A stretch of 60,913 nt of DNA from Candidatus Pelagibacter communis (lineage in GTDB: Bacteria; Pseudomonadota; Alphaproteobacteria; Pelagibacterales; Pelagibacteraceae): assembly GCF_001180205.1 (NCBI RefSeq), contig NZ_CVSU01000021.1, positions 1 to 60,913 on the forward strand, in the 5' to 3' direction. The notes under the pieces are model-generated. The model was given only the letters and a program-made list of their open reading frames with translations. It did no database searches and was not told where the DNA came from. Positions 8,805 to 17,009 of the stretch are shown here, piece after piece (position 1 is the first letter of the stretch; each line of letters starts with the position of its first letter). The position numbers were made by a program, and so were the translations under genes.

Positions 8805-9215
8805 ATGCCGAAGAAAAAAAATAAAAAAGTAGCAAAAACAAAAGAGATCAAAGGTCAGTTAGGTAAAAAGAAAGAGACTGCCAGAGAAAAAATGATTGGT
8901 CAGTCTATTGGTTACAGATACGATGTTAATCTTTTACCGGACTATTCTAAGTTAACTCCATTTCTTAAGAAATATATAGAAGCGATGGGATGGGATGATT
9001 TAAATTGGTTAGAAGATGTTCACATGGGTTATGAGGAAGATAGGCCAGCAGTGTTCTGCAGAAATGCGAATGGTTGGGTTACTATTCCAAGCTCAATTAA
9101 GCTTCCGAATAATCAACAAGATAGAGATATGATTGCAAGAGAACTTTTAGTAAAGTTTCAAATGTCTCCAAAACATCCTCTTGTTGATTTAAAAAAAGCA
9201 TATTTAAAATTTTAA
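8805..9215 (+). CDS. Conserved-looking hypothetical protein, last gene of the glx operon
   Basis: I do not recognise this 136-residue protein. It starts eight bases after the glxD stop with AGAGG at its ribosome-binding site, so it is very likely cotranscribed. Residues 1-30 are Lys-rich (MPKKKNKKVAKTKEIKG). The rest is a globular, tryptophan-containing segment (YIEAMGWDDLNWLEDVHMGYEEDRPAVFCRNANGWVTIP) with no transmembrane segment or signal peptide. The basic start mirrors that of GlxD. A subunit or assembly factor of the GlxBCD complex is the simplest guess. A rho-independent terminator follows at 9243. Confidence 0.65.
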   Translation: MPKKKNKKVAKTKEIKGQLGKKKETAREKMIGQSIGYRYDVNLLPDYSKLTPFLKKYIEAMGWDDLNWLEDVHMGYEEDRPAVFCRNANGWVTIPSSIKLPNNQQDRDMIARELLVKFQMSPKHPLVDLKKAYLKF

Positions 9216-9242
9216 TATTTCAATTAAGAGTTGATAATTTTT

Positions 9243-9270
9243 AAAAACCTAGTGTACAGACTAGGTTTTT
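9243..9270 (+). terminator. Intrinsic terminator after the glx operon
   Basis: A perfect 10-bp inverted repeat, AAAAACCTAG / CTAGGTTTTT, encloses an 8-base loop (9253-9260) and ends in a T run. It closes the tdm-glx transcript and separates it from amt, which must have its own promoter in 9271-9339. Confidence 0.8.
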
Positions 9271-9339
9271 AACTGTTTTTATATTTGTATCGAATCATAA
9301 AATTTAATAGGCTTCGATAAACTAATATGGAGAGAGAAT

Positions 9340-10740
9340 ATGACTGATCAGTTAGGTGCTCTTACAACCATATTTACAGAATTTTACTACTGGGTGACAG
9401 TGGTGCTGATGTTCTTAATTCACGTCGGTTTCTGTATGTATGAAGTTGGAGCTTCTCGATACAAACACCATCAACATACTCTTATGAAAAATACGATGCT
9501 GATACCTTTAGTAACAGTAACGTGGTTTTTATTTGGTTGGTGGATTTACTGGGCTTTTCCTACAGGACCTGGATTAGCACCATCAATAATGAATGAAAGT
9601 GCTGCACTAGTTACAGATGAATCTGCATTTAGTGCTACATGGTATACTGCTACAAGTGATTTAATGGCTGTCAATTTAGGAGACCACATTTCTGGTGTCT
9701 TCTGGGCTGCCTTTTTACTTTTCTCTTGGACAGCTGCTTCCATCGTTTCTGGAGCAATCATTGAAAGAATAACGACCTTTGCATTTGGTATTTTAGCAAT
9801 TGCAATTGGTTCTGTATTTTGGACAATTGATGCTGCATGGGGATGGCACTTCGACGGTTGGATGTTGAAACTTCTAGGATATCATGATGCGTACGCATCA
9901 GGAGTAATTCACGCAATTGCGGGTGGATTTGCTTTAGGTGTTCTAATGGTTTTAGGCCCAAGAATTGGTAAGTTTTCGTCTAGCGGTGAACCAAGAAACA
10001 TCGGACCAAGAAATCCTTGGTTAGTAACAGTAGGATTGTTTTTAATTTATACTGGTTTCTGGGGATTTTATGCGGCATGCAACATACCTATTTTCGATCT
10101 AGGACCAGAGTATGGTATGGAAGGTATATCTTACTGGACAGCAACAAATATCTACGTAACGCCTACTACACTTAGTGGTATTACATTCAACTTCTTGATG
10201 TCATTATCAGGAGGATTGTTAGCTGGATATTGGATTGCTAAAGGAGATCCTTTCTGGACTTACTCAAGTGGTCTAGCAGGTGTGATCTGTGCTTCAGCTG
10301 GAAATGATTTATATCACCCAATTCAAGCAATGATCATTGGTATGATCGGTGTTGTTATTGCATACAAACTACATTACTGGGTTGAACGTAAGTTCAAAAT
10401 TGATGATGCAGTTGGTGCCGTAGCAGTACATGGTTATGCTGGATTTGTAGGTCTTGTTATTTGTGGTTTTGTCTTAAATGGTTATCCATCATCTGGTTAC
10501 AGTGTTGGTGCTATGTGGGACGGAACAACTTATGCAACAATTAATCCATTAGGACAGTTCATCGGAGCATTAATAATGTTCGTTGTTCTTGGACTAATAC
10601 CAGGCTACATCATAGCTAAAGTTCTTAACGGAATGGGCAAATTAAGAATCCCACGTGAAGTTGAGATAGCTGGATTAGACTATGAAATGATGGAATCTGC
10701 TAAAGAAGATGAAAAAGCAGTTTCATCTGCAACCAGGTAA
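9340..10740 (+). CDS. amt: Ammonium/methylammonium transporter, Amt family
   Basis: A 466-residue polytopic membrane protein of the Amt/Mep/Rh family with about eleven hydrophobic segments. SGVIHAIAGG (near residue 190) and VAVHGYAGF (near 365) hold the two pore histidines expected in Amt proteins. GGHISG-type and WGW segments are present. AGAGAG precedes the ATG. Position directly after a methylamine-type operon suggests uptake of ammonium or methylammonium. The sequence around the first histidine and the long first periplasmic stretch differ from enteric AmtB, so substrate preference is open. No GlnK gene is adjacent; a 76-residue membrane protein follows instead. Confidence 0.88.
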   Translation: MTDQLGALTTIFTEFYYWVTVVLMFLIHVGFCMYEVGASRYKHHQHTLMKNTMLIPLVTVTWFLFGWWIYWAFPTGPGLAPSIMNESAALVTDESAFSATWYTATSDLMAVNLGDHISGVFWAAFLLFSWTAASIVSGAIIERITTFAFGILAIAIGSVFWTIDAAWGWHFDGWMLKLLGYHDAYASGVIHAIAGGFALGVLMVLGPRIGKFSSSGEPRNIGPRNPWLVTVGLFLIYTGFWGFYAACNIPIFDLGPEYGMEGISYWTATNIYVTPTTLSGITFNFLMSLSGGLLAGYWIAKGDPFWTYSSGLAGVICASAGNDLYHPIQAMIIGMIGVVIAYKLHYWVERKFKIDDAVGAVAVHGYAGFVGLVICGFVLNGYPSSGYSVGAMWDGTTYATINPLGQFIGALIMFVVLGLIPGYIIAKVLNGMGKLRIPREVEIAGLDYEMMESAKEDEKAVSSATR

Positions 10741-10751
10741 AGGAGGAAAAT

Positions 10752-10982
10752 ATGGCTACAGTTACAAACTGGATAGATCACCTTAATAAGCCAGCAGAAG
10801 AAGTTGCTGGCGCAATTTACCCTGGTGCTGGATCTGTTGAAGGCATACTGGTAATAATTGCATTGATCTTATGGGTTGGTTGGCACATTCTAACAGCAAA
10901 ATCGGAAAGTGATGAACTTTCAAGACTTGCTAGAAAAAGACATAGTGCTAACGATCATAAAAGCAATATTACTGACTGGTAA
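10752..10982 (+). CDS. Small single-span membrane protein linked to amt
   Basis: A 76-residue protein starts 11 bases after amt with a near-perfect AGGAGG at 10740-10745, so it is translated from the same message. The only clear feature is one transmembrane helix at about residues 28-46 (EGILVIIALILWVGWHIL) with a soluble, charged C-terminus (KSESDELSRLARKRH). I do not recognise a family. An accessory subunit of the transporter is inferred from position alone. A strong terminator follows 15 bases later. Confidence 0.7.
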   Translation: MATVTNWIDHLNKPAEEVAGAIYPGAGSVEGILVIIALILWVGWHILTAKSESDELSRLARKRHSANDHKSNITDW

Positions 10983-10997
10983 TTAAAATTTAAATTT

Positions 10998-11027
10998 GGG
11001 CGCCACTTAAATGTGGCGCCCTTTTTT
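10998..11027 (+). terminator. Strong intrinsic terminator after amt
   Basis: A GC-rich 9-bp stem, GGGCGCCAC / GTGGCGCCC, with loop TTAAAT is followed by TTTTTT (11022-11027). It is one of the most GC-rich hairpins in an otherwise AT-rich window and ends the amt transcript. Confidence 0.9.
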
Positions 11028-11040
11028 ATATTTAATATTC

Positions 11041-11190
11041 ATGGAAGATAATAAAGAAGAACTAAGACCCTCAAAAATGAGAGGTGTAGCGTTTCCTAAG
11101 GCTAAGTATGGTGCGATACTAGCTGTAATTGTGATTATTGTTGTGAATTTAATTTATTATAAAGAAACAATTTTATCTTTTTTTAAATAA
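11041..11190 (+). CDS. 49-residue putative membrane miniprotein
   Basis: A short open frame runs from the ATG just after the terminator to TAA at 11188-11190. It begins MEDNKEELRPSKMRGVAF and contains one strong transmembrane helix (YGAILAVIVIIVVNLIYY) near residues 23-40. The charged N-terminus with positive residues before the helix predicts an N-in topology. There is no clear Shine-Dalgarno sequence and no recognised family, so it could be chance. It does fill an otherwise empty 225-base gap in a genome that rarely leaves such gaps. Confidence 0.45.
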   Translation: MEDNKEELRPSKMRGVAFPKAKYGAILAVIVIIVVNLIYYKETILSFFK

Positions 11191-11207
11191 TTGTGTTAAC
11201 CTAAGTT

Positions 11208-12533
11208 GTGTCTAAAAATTTATTTAAAATTGCTAAACAAAAAAAGATTAAATATTTTTTAATAAGTTTTGTAGATTTATTTGGTGTACTAAGATCAAAA
11301 TTAGTACCTGCTCACGCGATAAAGGATATGCAGAATGCAGGAGCTGGTTTTGCTGGATTTGCAGCGTGGTTAGATATGACACCCGCAGACTCAGACATGT
11401 TTGGAATTCCCGACCCAGATAGTTTAATTCAACTTCCATGGAATAAAGAAGTTGGATGGTTAGCATCTGACTTGTGGATGGATGGCAAACCAGTAGATGC
11501 ATCACCAAGAGTGATGTTAAAAAAGCAGATAAAAAAACTTAAAAAACAAAATTTAACAATGAAATCAGGTGTTGAGTGTGAATATTTTTTGATTTCACCT
11601 GATGGCAACTCAATTGCAGATCCAAGAGATACACAATCCAAACCTTGTTATGATCAATCTGCATTAATGAGAAGGTATGATTTAATTAAGGAAATTTGTG
11701 ACTGTATGATTAAAATGGGATGGGGCCCTTATCAAAACGATCACGAGGATGCTAACGGACAATTTGAAATGAATTGGGATTATTCAGATTGCCTAAAAAC
11801 TGCAGATAGACATACCTTTTTTAAGTTTATGGTAAAAACAATTGCTGAAAAGCACGGATTAAGAGCAACATTTATGCCTAAACCATTTGGAAATTTAACC
11901 GGTAATGGTTGTCATGCTCACGTATCAGTTTGGCAGGGTAGTAAAAATAAATTTTTAGACAGTAAGGATGAACTTGGTTTAAGTAAAATGGCCTATAATT
12001 TTTTAGGTGGAGTAATTAAAAATGCTTCATCTTTATCTGCGTTTTTTAACCCAACAATCAATAGTTACAGAAGAATAAATGCACCACCTACAAAATCTGG
12101 AGCATCGTGGTCACCTAGTAGTATTTCGTATACAGGTAATAATCGAACACACATGATCAGAATTCCTGATCCTGGAAGATTTGAATTAAGATTAATGGAT
12201 GGTTCTGCAAATCCTTACTTGTTGCAGGCAAGTGTTTTAGCAGCTGGTCTATATGGTTTAAAAAATAAAGTTGATCCAGGCAAACCTTTGAATTGCAATA
12301 TGTATGAAGACCACGCTAAATATCCAGATTTACCCAAACTACCTGATGAACTTGCACAATCATTAAATTTATTAAAAAATAATAAAGATATGAATGATGC
12401 TTTTAGCAAAGATGTGATTAATAGTTATATAAAATTAAGAAGTTCAGAAATGAATGAATTCAAGTCAAAAAATAGTTTTGACAAAACAAAAGATGTTACA
12501 AAGTGGGAAAAAGATAATACTCTAGATTGTTAG
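11208..12533 (+). CDS. glnT: Type III glutamine synthetase (GlnT family; possible gamma-glutamylmethylamide synthetase)
   Basis: A 441-residue GS-fold ligase. VECEYFLI, NDHEDANGQFEMNWDYSD, ADRHTFFKFMVK, MPKPFGNLTGNGCHAHVS and FNPTINSYRRINAPP match the type III (GlnT) pattern and its length. IPDPGRFELRLMDGSANPYLL is the C-terminal metal/glutamate region. The start is GTG at 11208, the only usable start after an in-frame TAA at 11202-11204. It is a clear paralogue of the GS-family gene at 4096. Characterised GMA synthetases belong to this family, so either gene could be the methylamine-glutamate ligase. It is followed three bases later by a diaminopropionate ammonia-lyase. Confidence 0.82.
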   Translation: MSKNLFKIAKQKKIKYFLISFVDLFGVLRSKLVPAHAIKDMQNAGAGFAGFAAWLDMTPADSDMFGIPDPDSLIQLPWNKEVGWLASDLWMDGKPVDASPRVMLKKQIKKLKKQNLTMKSGVECEYFLISPDGNSIADPRDTQSKPCYDQSALMRRYDLIKEICDCMIKMGWGPYQNDHEDANGQFEMNWDYSDCLKTADRHTFFKFMVKTIAEKHGLRATFMPKPFGNLTGNGCHAHVSVWQGSKNKFLDSKDELGLSKMAYNFLGGVIKNASSLSAFFNPTINSYRRINAPPTKSGASWSPSSISYTGNNRTHMIRIPDPGRFELRLMDGSANPYLLQASVLAAGLYGLKNKVDPGKPLNCNMYEDHAKYPDLPKLPDELAQSLNLLKNNKDMNDAFSKDVINSYIKLRSSEMNEFKSKNSFDKTKDVTKWEKDNTLDC

Positions 12534-12536
12534 TAC

Positions 12537-13667
12537 ATGACTATATTATCTAACGGTCATCAATGGAAATACACAGAATTTACTGACAATCAAAATTATT
12601 CATTTAATAAAAAAGAAATTCTCAATTCTTTAACCTCAGAAGAAATTGATGATGCTTATAAGAGTATTTCAAATTGGAAAGGTTATTCTCCTACTCCCTT
12701 AATTTCTTTAAATAAACTTTCAAAAGAATTAAATTTAAATAAAATTTTTTATAAAGATGAAAATAAAAGATTTAATTTAAAATCTTTTAAAGCTTTAGGT
12801 GGAGCTTATGCAGTAGAAAAAGTAACCAAAGGAAATAAAGATATAGTAGTAGCAACAGCTACCGCTGGCAATCATGGAAGATCAGTTGCCTGGGGGGCCA
12901 AAAGATTAGGTCTAAGCTGTAAAATATTTATTAGTGAATTTGTAAGTGATGCAAGAGGCAAGGCTATGGCCGCACTTGGAGCAGATGTAGTAAAAGTAAA
13001 AGGTAACTATGAAAAATCATTAATGGAATGCATAAAGCAGTCTACTGAAAATAATTGGCAAATAGTTCAGGATGTTGCTTGGAAAGATTATATGGTCGTC
13101 CCTAAGTATACAATGGCAGGTTATACAGTCATGATGAGGGAGATAGCAAATCAAATCCAGGAAGAGAAAATAACTCACATCATTTTACAAGCTGGCGTTG
13201 GTGGCATGGCTGCTGCCATGGTTGCAGGTATTGCAAGATATTTAAACTATGTTCCAACAATTATAGTTGTTGAACCTGATAGTGCTGCGTGTGTAATGGA
13301 AAGCATTAAAACTGGAAAAATAGAAAAAATAGATATTAAAAGAGAAAGCTTAATGGGTGGTATGTCTTGTGGTGAAGTATCATTAGTCCCATGGGAAATA
13401 CTCAAAAATTCAGTTAAACATTGTATTAGTTTACCAGATGATGATATTGCAAAAACTATGAAACTACTTGGAAATTCAAGCTTTAGTGATGATAAAATAA
13501 TTGCAGGAGAAAACTCAGCACCTGGCGTAATCAGTCTGATTACGAGTTGTGAAGATCAAGCAATTAAAGAAAAATTAGATCTAAATGAAAAATCTAATGT
13601 TTTGGTTTTTGGTTGTGAGGGAGATACTGATCAAGAAATGTATCAAAAGTTAATTAACCAAAATTAA
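12537..13667 (+). CDS. dpaL: PLP-dependent diaminopropionate ammonia-lyase
   Basis: This 376-residue fold-type II PLP enzyme has YSPTPLISL, the lysine motif FNLKSFKALGGAYAV, ATATAGNHGRSVAWGAKRLG (phosphate/substrate loop), the glycine-rich AGVGGMAAAMVAG and ending VFGCEGDTD. The KDENKRFNLKSFK pattern and length distinguish diaminopropionate ammonia-lyase from threonine dehydratase. It would split 2,3-diaminopropionate (or a related beta-substituted amino acid) into pyruvate and ammonia. The tight junctions with the upstream GS gene (3 bases) and the downstream photolyase (4 bases) imply one transcript. A threonine/serine dehydratase-like activity remains possible. Confidence 0.8.
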   Translation: MTILSNGHQWKYTEFTDNQNYSFNKKEILNSLTSEEIDDAYKSISNWKGYSPTPLISLNKLSKELNLNKIFYKDENKRFNLKSFKALGGAYAVEKVTKGNKDIVVATATAGNHGRSVAWGAKRLGLSCKIFISEFVSDARGKAMAALGADVVKVKGNYEKSLMECIKQSTENNWQIVQDVAWKDYMVVPKYTMAGYTVMMREIANQIQEEKITHIILQAGVGGMAAAMVAGIARYLNYVPTIIVVEPDSAACVMESIKTGKIEKIDIKRESLMGGMSCGEVSLVPWEILKNSVKHCISLPDDDIAKTMKLLGNSSFSDDKIIAGENSAPGVISLITSCEDQAIKEKLDLNEKSNVLVFGCEGDTDQEMYQKLINQN

Positions 13668-13671
13668 ACCA

Positions 13672-15093
13672 ATGAGTAGCACAGGTATTTTTTGGATAAG
13701 AGAGGATTTTAGAATTGAAAATAATCCTGCCTTATCTTTTGCAACACAAAATCATGATAATGTAATTGCATTATATATTTATAATAATAATGATTTTGAT
13801 AACAAAAGAGAAGCTCAAAAATGGTGGGTTTTTAAATCTCTAGAAACTTTAAAAAAAGAATTATCAGATTATAAAATTAATCTTGAAATAGTAAAAGGTG
13901 ACGAATTAGAAATTTTTTCTAAATTTAATAAAAAGGATAAGCTTTCAGTTTATTGGAATAAAATTTATGAGCCAGATGTTATAGCTAAAGGAAAAAAAAT
14001 ACGTGACTTATTTATTAAAAATGAAATTAATTATAAATATTTCAAAGGAAATATTTTAAACGAATTTCAAGAGATAACAAAAAATGATGGAACTCCCTTT
14101 AAAGTGTTTACACCTTTTTGGAGAAATGCGGAGCAAGTTTATTTAAATAAGCCAACAAGCAAAAATTATATTATTAAAAAGAAAACAAAAAAGATTTCAT
14201 ATTTTAAAAAGTGTATTGAACCAAATGATATTTTACCAAAAAAAAATTGGTATAAAAAATTTGAAAAATATTGGAAAGTTTCAGAAAATGACTCAAAAAA
14301 AATATTAAAAAATTTAATTGAAAATAAAATTAAGGATTATGGAACTTCTCGAGATATACCATCTATCGAAGGAACCTCAAAATTATCTCCCTACATCAAA
14401 CATGGTCAAATTCATGTAGGCAGTATTTGGAAAAAATGTTCTGAAATTAAATCAAAAGGTACTGGTTATAGAAAATATATTAATGAGCTTGGCTGGAGAG
14501 AGTTTTCACATAGTTTAATTAATTATTTCCCAGAATTCTTAAAAGGAAATTTTAGAAAGGAATTTGATAAATTCCCTTGGGCAAAAAACGAGAAATTCTT
14601 AAAAGCATGGAAAAGAGGAATGACCGGTTATCCTATTGTCGATGCTGGTATGAGAGAATTATATGAAACTGGATGGATGCATAATAGAATAAGAATGGTT
14701 GTTGGCTCGTTTTTAGTCAAACATTTGAGAATTAATTGGACTGAGGGTGAAAAGCATTTTAGAAATTGTCTACTAGATTTTAACAAAGCAAATAATGTTG
14801 CTCAATGGCAATGGGTTGCTGGCTGTGGAGCAGATGCAGCACCTTATTTTAGAATATTCAATCCAATACTTCAGGGTGAAAAATTTGATAAAGAAGGCAA
14901 TTATGTAAAAAAATGGGTTCCTGAACTTAAAAATGTTCCAAATAAATTTATTCATAAACCATGGGAAATGGAATTAAAGTATCAAGAAGCTATAAAAACA
15001 ATTATTGGCAAAGATTACCCGGGCCCTATTGTTGTTCATGAAAAAGCTAGAGCTGCAGCTCTTGAAGCATTTCAATCTTTGAAGAAAAAATGA
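13672..15093 (+). CDS. phrB: Deoxyribodipyrimidine photolyase
   Basis: A 473-residue DNA photolyase. The N-terminal antenna domain opens with IFWIREDFRIENNPAL. FAD-domain motifs follow: GTSRDIPSIEGTSKLSPYIKHG, NELGWREFSHSL, GMTGYPIVDAGMRELYETGWMHNR and NNVAQWQWVAGCGADAAPYFRIFNP, which carry the tryptophans and the FAD-contact residues of class I CPD photolyases. It repairs UV dimers using light, expected for a surface-ocean bacterium. Its place at the end of a nitrogen-metabolism transcript is odd. It converges on yjbQ with only 8 bases between stops. Confidence 0.92.
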   Translation: MSSTGIFWIREDFRIENNPALSFATQNHDNVIALYIYNNNDFDNKREAQKWWVFKSLETLKKELSDYKINLEIVKGDELEIFSKFNKKDKLSVYWNKIYEPDVIAKGKKIRDLFIKNEINYKYFKGNILNEFQEITKNDGTPFKVFTPFWRNAEQVYLNKPTSKNYIIKKKTKKISYFKKCIEPNDILPKKNWYKKFEKYWKVSENDSKKILKNLIENKIKDYGTSRDIPSIEGTSKLSPYIKHGQIHVGSIWKKCSEIKSKGTGYRKYINELGWREFSHSLINYFPEFLKGNFRKEFDKFPWAKNEKFLKAWKRGMTGYPIVDAGMRELYETGWMHNRIRMVVGSFLVKHLRINWTEGEKHFRNCLLDFNKANNVAQWQWVAGCGADAAPYFRIFNPILQGEKFDKEGNYVKKWVPELKNVPNKFIHKPWEMELKYQEAIKTIIGKDYPGPIVVHEKARAAALEAFQSLKKK

Positions 15094-15101
15094 TTTTAAT
15101 T

Positions 15102-15521
15102 TTATTCTCCAATAAAATGGTGAATTATAGTTCTTTTTTGAGCCTCTAATCTGTGTTCAAATAAATATATGCCCTGCCAAGTTCCAAGCAACAATTCACT
15201 ATCTTTGACACTTAGAGAAATTTGATTATTTGTTAATGCGGATTTAATATGTGCAGGCATATCATCTTTTCCCTCCGTAGTATGAACATATAGTTTGTTA
15301 TCCATAGGAGCTAATTTATCGAAATAATTTATTAAATCTGTTTGTACATCTGGATCTGCATTTTCTTGAACAATTAATGAGGCGCTTGTGTGTTGAATAC
15401 TTAGATTAAGAAAACCATTTTTAAAGTTATTTTGACCAATCCAATGAATTGTATCATAAGTAAACTCATATAACTTTTGACCATTAGTCTTAATTTGAAG
15501 ATTATAAAATTCTTGTTTCAT
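15102..15521 (-). CDS. yjbQ: YjbQ family protein (UPF0047)
   Basis: The 139 residues match the YjbQ/UPF0047 family: FLNLSIQHTSASLIVQENAD with conserved His, Thr and Ser, HTTEGKDDMPAHIKSAL, and LLLGTWQGIYLFEHR. The family has reported weak thiamine-phosphate synthase activity, but its physiological role is unsettled. It is the last gene of an eight-gene minus-strand run and its start overlaps the zapE stop as TAATG. Confidence 0.88.
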   Translation of the reverse strand: MKQEFYNLQIKTNGQKLYEFTYDTIHWIGQNNFKNGFLNLSIQHTSASLIVQENADPDVQTDLINYFDKLAPMDNKLYVHTTEGKDDMPAHIKSALTNNQISLSVKDSELLLGTWQGIYLFEHRLEAQKRTIIHHFIGE

Positions 15522-16576
15522 TAATTATACTCCTTCGATGTAAGCTCGTATAAACGACTAATGGTTCGTTTAAATGGTTTTTCTAACAATCTTGAAGAGG
15601 TAAATTGATCTAAATTTTGATCGGCTGTAACTGCTAATGAAATATTTTTATCATAAATTACATCTAACAAAGTGATAAAACGTTGTTGTTGATTTGAATT
15701 TACATCGTTAAATTGAGGTATTTGATCTATTACCATAAATTTACAATTTTTAGTTATTTCCAAATAATCTTCCGCTCCTAAATTTTGATCACAAAGATGA
15801 TTAAAGTCACATCTAACAATTCCCTCATAAAAGTTTTCTATTTTAAATTCTCTTCCTTTGACATTAATTGTTATTGAAGATTGTTTTTTATCCTTTGTTA
15901 TGGTTCTAAAAAATTTATTAATCTTAAAATTGGTTTCTTGATTAAGTGGAAAAAAATATCTTTGTTTTTGATTATCATTAGATTTTCTATAATCATCCTC
16001 AATTTTTAATTCATACTCAATGGATTGATCTTCCATTATTTTTATAAAAGGTATAAATTGTTCACGTTGAAGACCTTCTTTATAAAGTTCTGAAATTTTA
16101 ATGTTTGAAGTAAGAATAATTTTAATATCTTCTTTAAAAATTTCTTCAAATAGTTTTCCTAAAATCATTGCATCAACAATGTTTGTTACTTGGAACTCAT
16201 CGAAATAAACTAATGAAGCTTTTGATTTTAAATTTTTAACAAATTGATTGATTATATTTTCTTCATTTTTTTCTTTTTGCTCATGGACAAAATCATGAAA
16301 ACCTAACATAAATTCATTAAAATGCTTTTTTAATTTTTTTTCTTCAAGATGATCATAAAAGAAGTTTAAAATCATTGTTTTACCAACCCCTACACCACCA
16401 TATAAATAAAATCCTTTTTTAGTTTTTTGTTTGAAAAATAATTTTAAAAAAAATGATTTGTAATTACTATTATAGTAATCTTCTAAATTTTTAATAACTT
16501 TGATTTGATTAGGATTAGCTTCTAAATTTTGATTTTCACAATAAGATATGAATTCTTTTTCAAATTTTTTTGGCAT
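15521..16576 (-). CDS. zapE: AFG1-family ATPase, cell division protein ZapE
   Basis: A 351-residue AFG1/ZapE-type AAA+ ATPase with Walker A GGVGVGKT (near residue 60), Walker B LVYFDEFQV and sensor-1 IILTSNIKI. The C-terminal FITLLDVIYDKNI and SRLLEKPFKRTISRL segments are typical. I take the ATG at 16576, which overlaps the upstream stop as TGATG; a TTG one codon earlier is less likely. ZapE binds FtsZ rings in E. coli, and mitochondrial homologues act in protein quality control. Confidence 0.87.
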   Translation of the reverse strand: MPKKFEKEFISYCENQNLEANPNQIKVIKNLEDYYNSNYKSFFLKLFFKQKTKKGFYLYGGVGVGKTMILNFFYDHLEEKKLKKHFNEFMLGFHDFVHEQKEKNEENIINQFVKNLKSKASLVYFDEFQVTNIVDAMILGKLFEEIFKEDIKIILTSNIKISELYKEGLQREQFIPFIKIMEDQSIEYELKIEDDYRKSNDNQKQRYFFPLNQETNFKINKFFRTITKDKKQSSITINVKGREFKIENFYEGIVRCDFNHLCDQNLGAEDYLEITKNCKFMVIDQIPQFNDVNSNQQQRFITLLDVIYDKNISLAVTADQNLDQFTSSRLLEKPFKRTISRLYELTSKEYN

Positions 16577-17007
16577 CAATTTTTTTTAGTTTTAAAATCA
16601 ATACCATACTCTGATCTTGGTCCTTTTCTTAGCCCAAATGGACCTGAGATGAATAAAGTTAATGGTTTGGTTCCTGGTTCCAAATCTACTCGATGCAAAT
16701 TATTTGCCGATCTAAAGCCAATATACCCTGGTGGACGCCAAAACTTGCCAGTGCTTAATGTTTCCCAATAACCACCTCTTAAAATTATAGTGATATAAGG
16801 AAATGTATGATTATGAACTCCTTCTCCATGGTCATCTGCTAGCATCTCATGAATTAATATATTAAATGGAAACCATTTAGGTCGATGTCTCATCAAAACA
16901 TAGTAACGGTTCATCCAAGGCTTTGCCTCTTTAAAATTAGGATGTGAAGGTCCTCTATCTAATACAACTTTTTTTCTACCAATTTTTTCTAAAAATTTTA
17001 AAAACAT
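16576..17007 (-). CDS. Cupin-fold metal-binding protein of unknown function
   Basis: A 143-residue single-domain cupin. HGEGVHNHTFPYITIILRGGYWE carries the His-X-His and Glu of cupin motif 1 (about residues 65-88). PPGYIGFRSANNLHRVDL holds the second-motif His. No signal peptide or extra domain is visible. Cupins of this size include dioxygenases, isomerases and simple binding proteins, so the activity is unknown. It sits two bases after the bamB-like gene and overlaps zapE by one base. Confidence 0.7.
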   Translation of the reverse strand: MFLKFLEKIGRKKVVLDRGPSHPNFKEAKPWMNRYYVLMRHRPKWFPFNILIHEMLADDHGEGVHNHTFPYITIILRGGYWETLSTGKFWRPPGYIGFRSANNLHRVDLEPGTKPLTLFISGPFGLRKGPRSEYGIDFKTKKN

Positions 17008-17009
17008 GT

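Noticed and set aside
11429..11641. Short minus-strand frame inside the type III GS gene
   Set aside because: It sits opposite conserved glutamine synthetase motifs and has no domain.
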